Shown here: piece after piece, positions 5,668-7,357 of the stretch
Position numbering within the stretch: position 1 is the first letter of the stretch
Layout: each line of letters begins with the position of its first letter
Assembly: GCA_019690055.1 (NCBI GenBank)
Contig: JADGGF010000215.1
Span: forward strand, 1-7,357
DNA length: 7,357 nt
Reading direction: 5' to 3'
Source of the DNA: Micromonosporaceae bacterium
GTDB lineage: Bacteria > Actinomycetota > Actinomycetes > Mycobacteriales > Micromonosporaceae
The notes under the pieces: generated by a model
Seen by the model: the letters and a program-made list of their open reading frames with translations, nothing else
Told to the model about the DNA's origin: nothing
Database searches by the model: none
Program-made: the position numbers and the translations under genes

Positions 5668-7020
5668 ATGGACCGTCAGCAGGAGTTCGTGCTCCGGACG
5701 TTGGAGGAGCGGGATATCCGCTTTGTCCGGCTGTGGTTCACCGACGTGCTCGGCACGCTCAAGAGCGTCTCGGTCGCGCCCGCCGAGCTGGAGGCGGCGT
5801 TCGAGGAGGGCGTCGGGTTCGACGGTTCCGCAATCGAGGGTTTTGCCCGGGTCTACGAGGCCGACATGATCGCGATGCCCGACCCGACGACGTTCCAGGT
5901 CTTCCCGTTCGAGGGTGGGTCCGGCGGCGAGTCGGCCCGGATCTTCTGCGACATCCTGCTGCCCGACGGCTCGCCGTCGTGGGCCGACCCTCGGCACGTG
6001 CTGCGTCGCGCGTTGTCCAAGGCGGCCGAGAAGGGCTTCACCTTCTACACGCACCCGGAGATCGAGTTCTACCTGCTGCAGCACGTGCCGCCGGACGGCG
6101 GCGTGCCCACTCCGGTGGACTCGGGAGGCTACTTCGACCACACCACCCACGCGGCCGCCCGCGACTTCCGGCGGCAGGCGATCCTGGCGCTGGAGCGCAT
6201 CGGCATCTCGGTCGAGTTCAGCCACCACGAGAACGCGCCCGGCCAGCAGGAGATCGACCTGCGGTACGCCGACGCGCTCACCACGGCCGACAACATCATG
6301 ACCTTCCGGCACGTGGTCAAGGAGGTGGCGCTGTCCCACGGCGTGGTCGCCACGTTCATGCCCAAGCCGTTCACCGACCAGCCCGGCAGCGGCATGCATA
6401 CGCATCTGTCGCTGTTCGAGGGTGAGCGCAACGCGTTCCACGACGCGAGCGACCCCATGAAGCTGTCCAAAGTGGCCAAGTCGTTCATCGCCGGGCTGCT
6501 CGTCCACGCCCGGGAGTACGCAGCGGTCACCAACCAGTGGGTCAACTCCTACAAGCGGCTCTTCCCGCAGGCGCTGCCCGACCGCATCACCGAGGCACCG
6601 GCGTACGTGTGCTGGGGGCACCTCAACCGGTCGGCGCTCGTGCGGGTGCCCGCCTACGGCAAGCCCAACTCCGCCCGCGTCGAGGTGCGCTCGCTCGACT
6701 CCGCCTGCAACCCGTACCTGGCCTTCGCGGTGCTGCTCGGCGCCGGGCTGAAGGGCATCGAGGAGGGCTACGAGCTGCCCCCGGGCGCCGAGGACGACGT
6801 CTGGTCGCTCTCGGCGGCCGAGCGGCGCGCCATGGGCTACGAGCCGCTGCCGCAGAACCTCGCCGAGGCGATCGACGTGATGGAACGCTCCGAGCTCGTC
6901 GCCGAGGTGCTGGGCGAGCACGTCTTCGACTTCTTCCTGCGCAACAAGCGCAGCGAGTGGGAGTCCTACCGGCACCAGGTCACCGCCTACGAGCGCCAGC
7001 GCTACCTCAACGTGCCCTGA
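5668..7020 (+). CDS. glnA2: glutamine synthetase family protein, GlnA2 type (possible gamma-glutamylpolyamine synthetase)
   Basis: The 450-residue cytoplasmic enzyme belongs to the class I glutamine synthetase family and closely resembles mycobacterial GlnA2 (MDRQ-EFVLRTLEERD opening, GISVEFSHHE block, EHVFDFFLRNKR near the end). Family marks are DGSAIEGF (52-59), the metal-binding HPEIEF (129-134), the ATP-site block KPFTDQPGSGMHTH (233-246), NRSALVRVP (320-328) and RVEVRS (337-342). It ligates glutamate to an amine with ATP. The tyrosine adenylylated in housekeeping GlnA is replaced by W379, so control by GlnE is unlikely. The Ser of the DGSS ammonium-site motif is Ala (A55), and about six residues are inserted before the flap Glu (E309). 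In Streptomyces coelicolor, GlnA2 has been reported as a gamma-glutamylpolyamine synthetase, so polyamine use is plausible here; this is inference. The ATG at 5668 has GGGAG (5658-5662) five bases upstream and matches the GlnA2 N-terminus exactly. It is transcribed away from the Lgt-like operon. Confidence 0.96.
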   Translation: MDRQQEFVLRTLEERDIRFVRLWFTDVLGTLKSVSVAPAELEAAFEEGVGFDGSAIEGFARVYEADMIAMPDPTTFQVFPFEGGSGGESARIFCDILLPDGSPSWADPRHVLRRALSKAAEKGFTFYTHPEIEFYLLQHVPPDGGVPTPVDSGGYFDHTTHAAARDFRRQAILALERIGISVEFSHHENAPGQQEIDLRYADALTTADNIMTFRHVVKEVALSHGVVATFMPKPFTDQPGSGMHTHLSLFEGERNAFHDASDPMKLSKVAKSFIAGLLVHAREYAAVTNQWVNSYKRLFPQALPDRITEAPAYVCWGHLNRSALVRVPAYGKPNSARVEVRSLDSACNPYLAFAVLLGAGLKGIEEGYELPPGAEDDVWSLSAAERRAMGYEPLPQNLAEAIDVMERSELVAEVLGEHVFDFFLRNKRSEWESYRHQVTAYERQRYLNVP

Positions 7021-7070
7021 GCCGGCGGTCTGACGCTTCCTGAGGGAGCCTGCGCTCACGTGCCTGGGCT

Positions 7071-7092
7071 CGCCGGTCGTCGGCGACCGGTG
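7071..7092 (+). terminator. GC-rich hairpin downstream of glnA2, candidate terminator
   Basis: CGCCGGTCG (7071-7079) pairs with CGACCGGTG (7084-7092), nine pairs including one G-U, around a TCGG loop. It lies 50 nt after the glnA2 stop. There is no T-run, as is often the case in actinomycetes. It could end glnA2 transcription before the lipoprotein gene. Confidence 0.5.
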
Positions 7093-7155
7093 TACGCCTC
7101 CGGTTGGCGGGGGTGGGCCACAATAGCTGGCGCACCGCCGGACAGGAGTAGGCCC

Positions 7156-7357
7156 ATGACCCGCACGCCGTACGTGACCGGACGACCCCGCCGCGCCCTG
7201 GCCGCACTGGCCGCCGCCCTCGGGCTCCTGGCCGGGCTCACCGGGTGCAACCTGAACCCGTCGCCGGGCGCCCCGGCGGCCACCACGGTGGCGCCCACCG
7301 ACGCGGTCACGCCGACCGCGACGGCCGCGCCCACCGCCACGAGGCCCACCCCCACAC
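7156..7357 (+). CDS. putative secreted lipoprotein, 3' end cut by window
   Basis: The first 67 codons are present. A basic N-terminus with RPRR (10-13) leads into an Ala/Leu-rich hydrophobic helix (14-27) and the lipobox LTGC (28-31), so the mature protein should start at C31 with a diacylglyceryl anchor on the outer face of the membrane. After the cysteine comes a Thr/Pro/Ala-rich low-complexity linker that still continues at the window edge; the functional domain lies beyond it and cannot be named. The RR-A-L pattern before the hydrophobic core allows Tat export, but without a strong consensus. The ATG at 7156 has AGGAG (7144-7148) seven bases upstream. It follows glnA2 by 135 nt with a hairpin between, so it is probably a separate transcription unit, although I see no good promoter there. 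Confidence 0.87.
   Translation, partial: MTRTPYVTGRPRRALAALAAALGLLAGLTGCNLNPSPGAPAATTVAPTDAVTPTATAAPTATRPTPT

Noticed and set aside
5467..7059. 530-codon minus-strand open frame antisense to glnA2
   Set aside because: It is a shadow of glnA2 with low-complexity Arg/Val/Gly/Asp content; the opposite strand encodes an unmistakable conserved enzyme.
7096..7130. Promoter for the lipoprotein gene (TTGGCG at 7104 with CACAAT or TAGCTG)
   Set aside because: Spacers of 9 and 14 bases are too short for a normal -35/-10 pair, so I do not call it.
7056..7355. Minus-strand open frame with a hydrophobic-looking Val/Ala/Gly start
   Set aside because: It is the complement of the lipoprotein signal peptide and Thr/Pro/Ala linker codons; the plus strand has the ribosome site and lipobox.

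Overview
The window is very GC-rich, uses codons strongly biased to G/C at the third position, and has Shine-Dalgarno sites of the AAGGAG/GGAGG type. Together with GlnA2, glutamine-dependent NadE and PanB of typical actinobacterial form, this points to a chromosomal segment of a high-GC actinomycete. A Micromonosporaceae-like organism is my best guess, but the family is inferred from general resemblance only. There is no sign of mobile elements, tRNA/rRNA genes or CRISPR.

Layout: five genes lie on the minus strand in the left three quarters, reading right to left: a small proline-rich membrane protein (5361-4933), a divergent Lgt-like membrane protein (4929-4105), a multi-cysteine radical SAM enzyme of the MJ0619/tetraether-synthase-like family (4095-2518), nadE (2442-697) and panB (565 to beyond base 1). 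A 306-bp divergent intergenic region (5362-5667) separates them from two plus-strand genes: glnA2 (5668-7020) and the start of a lipoprotein gene (7156 to beyond the window end).

The three genes 4933-5361, 4105-4929 and 2518-4095 are almost contiguous (gaps of 3 and 9 nt) and should be translated from one message. The Lgt-like protein keeps several Lgt family landmarks, but the position of the essential His is Leu and one signature Asn is Cys. The radical SAM partner has an N-terminal CxxC...CPEH site, the CxxxCxxC motif and further cysteine groups in the middle and at the C-terminus, as in enzymes that join lipid chains by radical chemistry. My main proposal is that these three genes form a membrane-lipid (or lipid-linked) modification module that has not, to my knowledge, been characterised in actinomycetes. 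nadE and panB are cofactor genes (NAD and pantothenate/CoA) that follow in the same direction, with larger gaps.

glnA2 encodes a glutamine-synthetase-family enzyme lacking the adenylylation tyrosine. By homology to Streptomyces GlnA2 it may act on polyamines rather than, or as well as, ammonia. The right edge carries a lipoprotein precursor with a clear lipobox and a Thr/Pro/Ala-rich linker.
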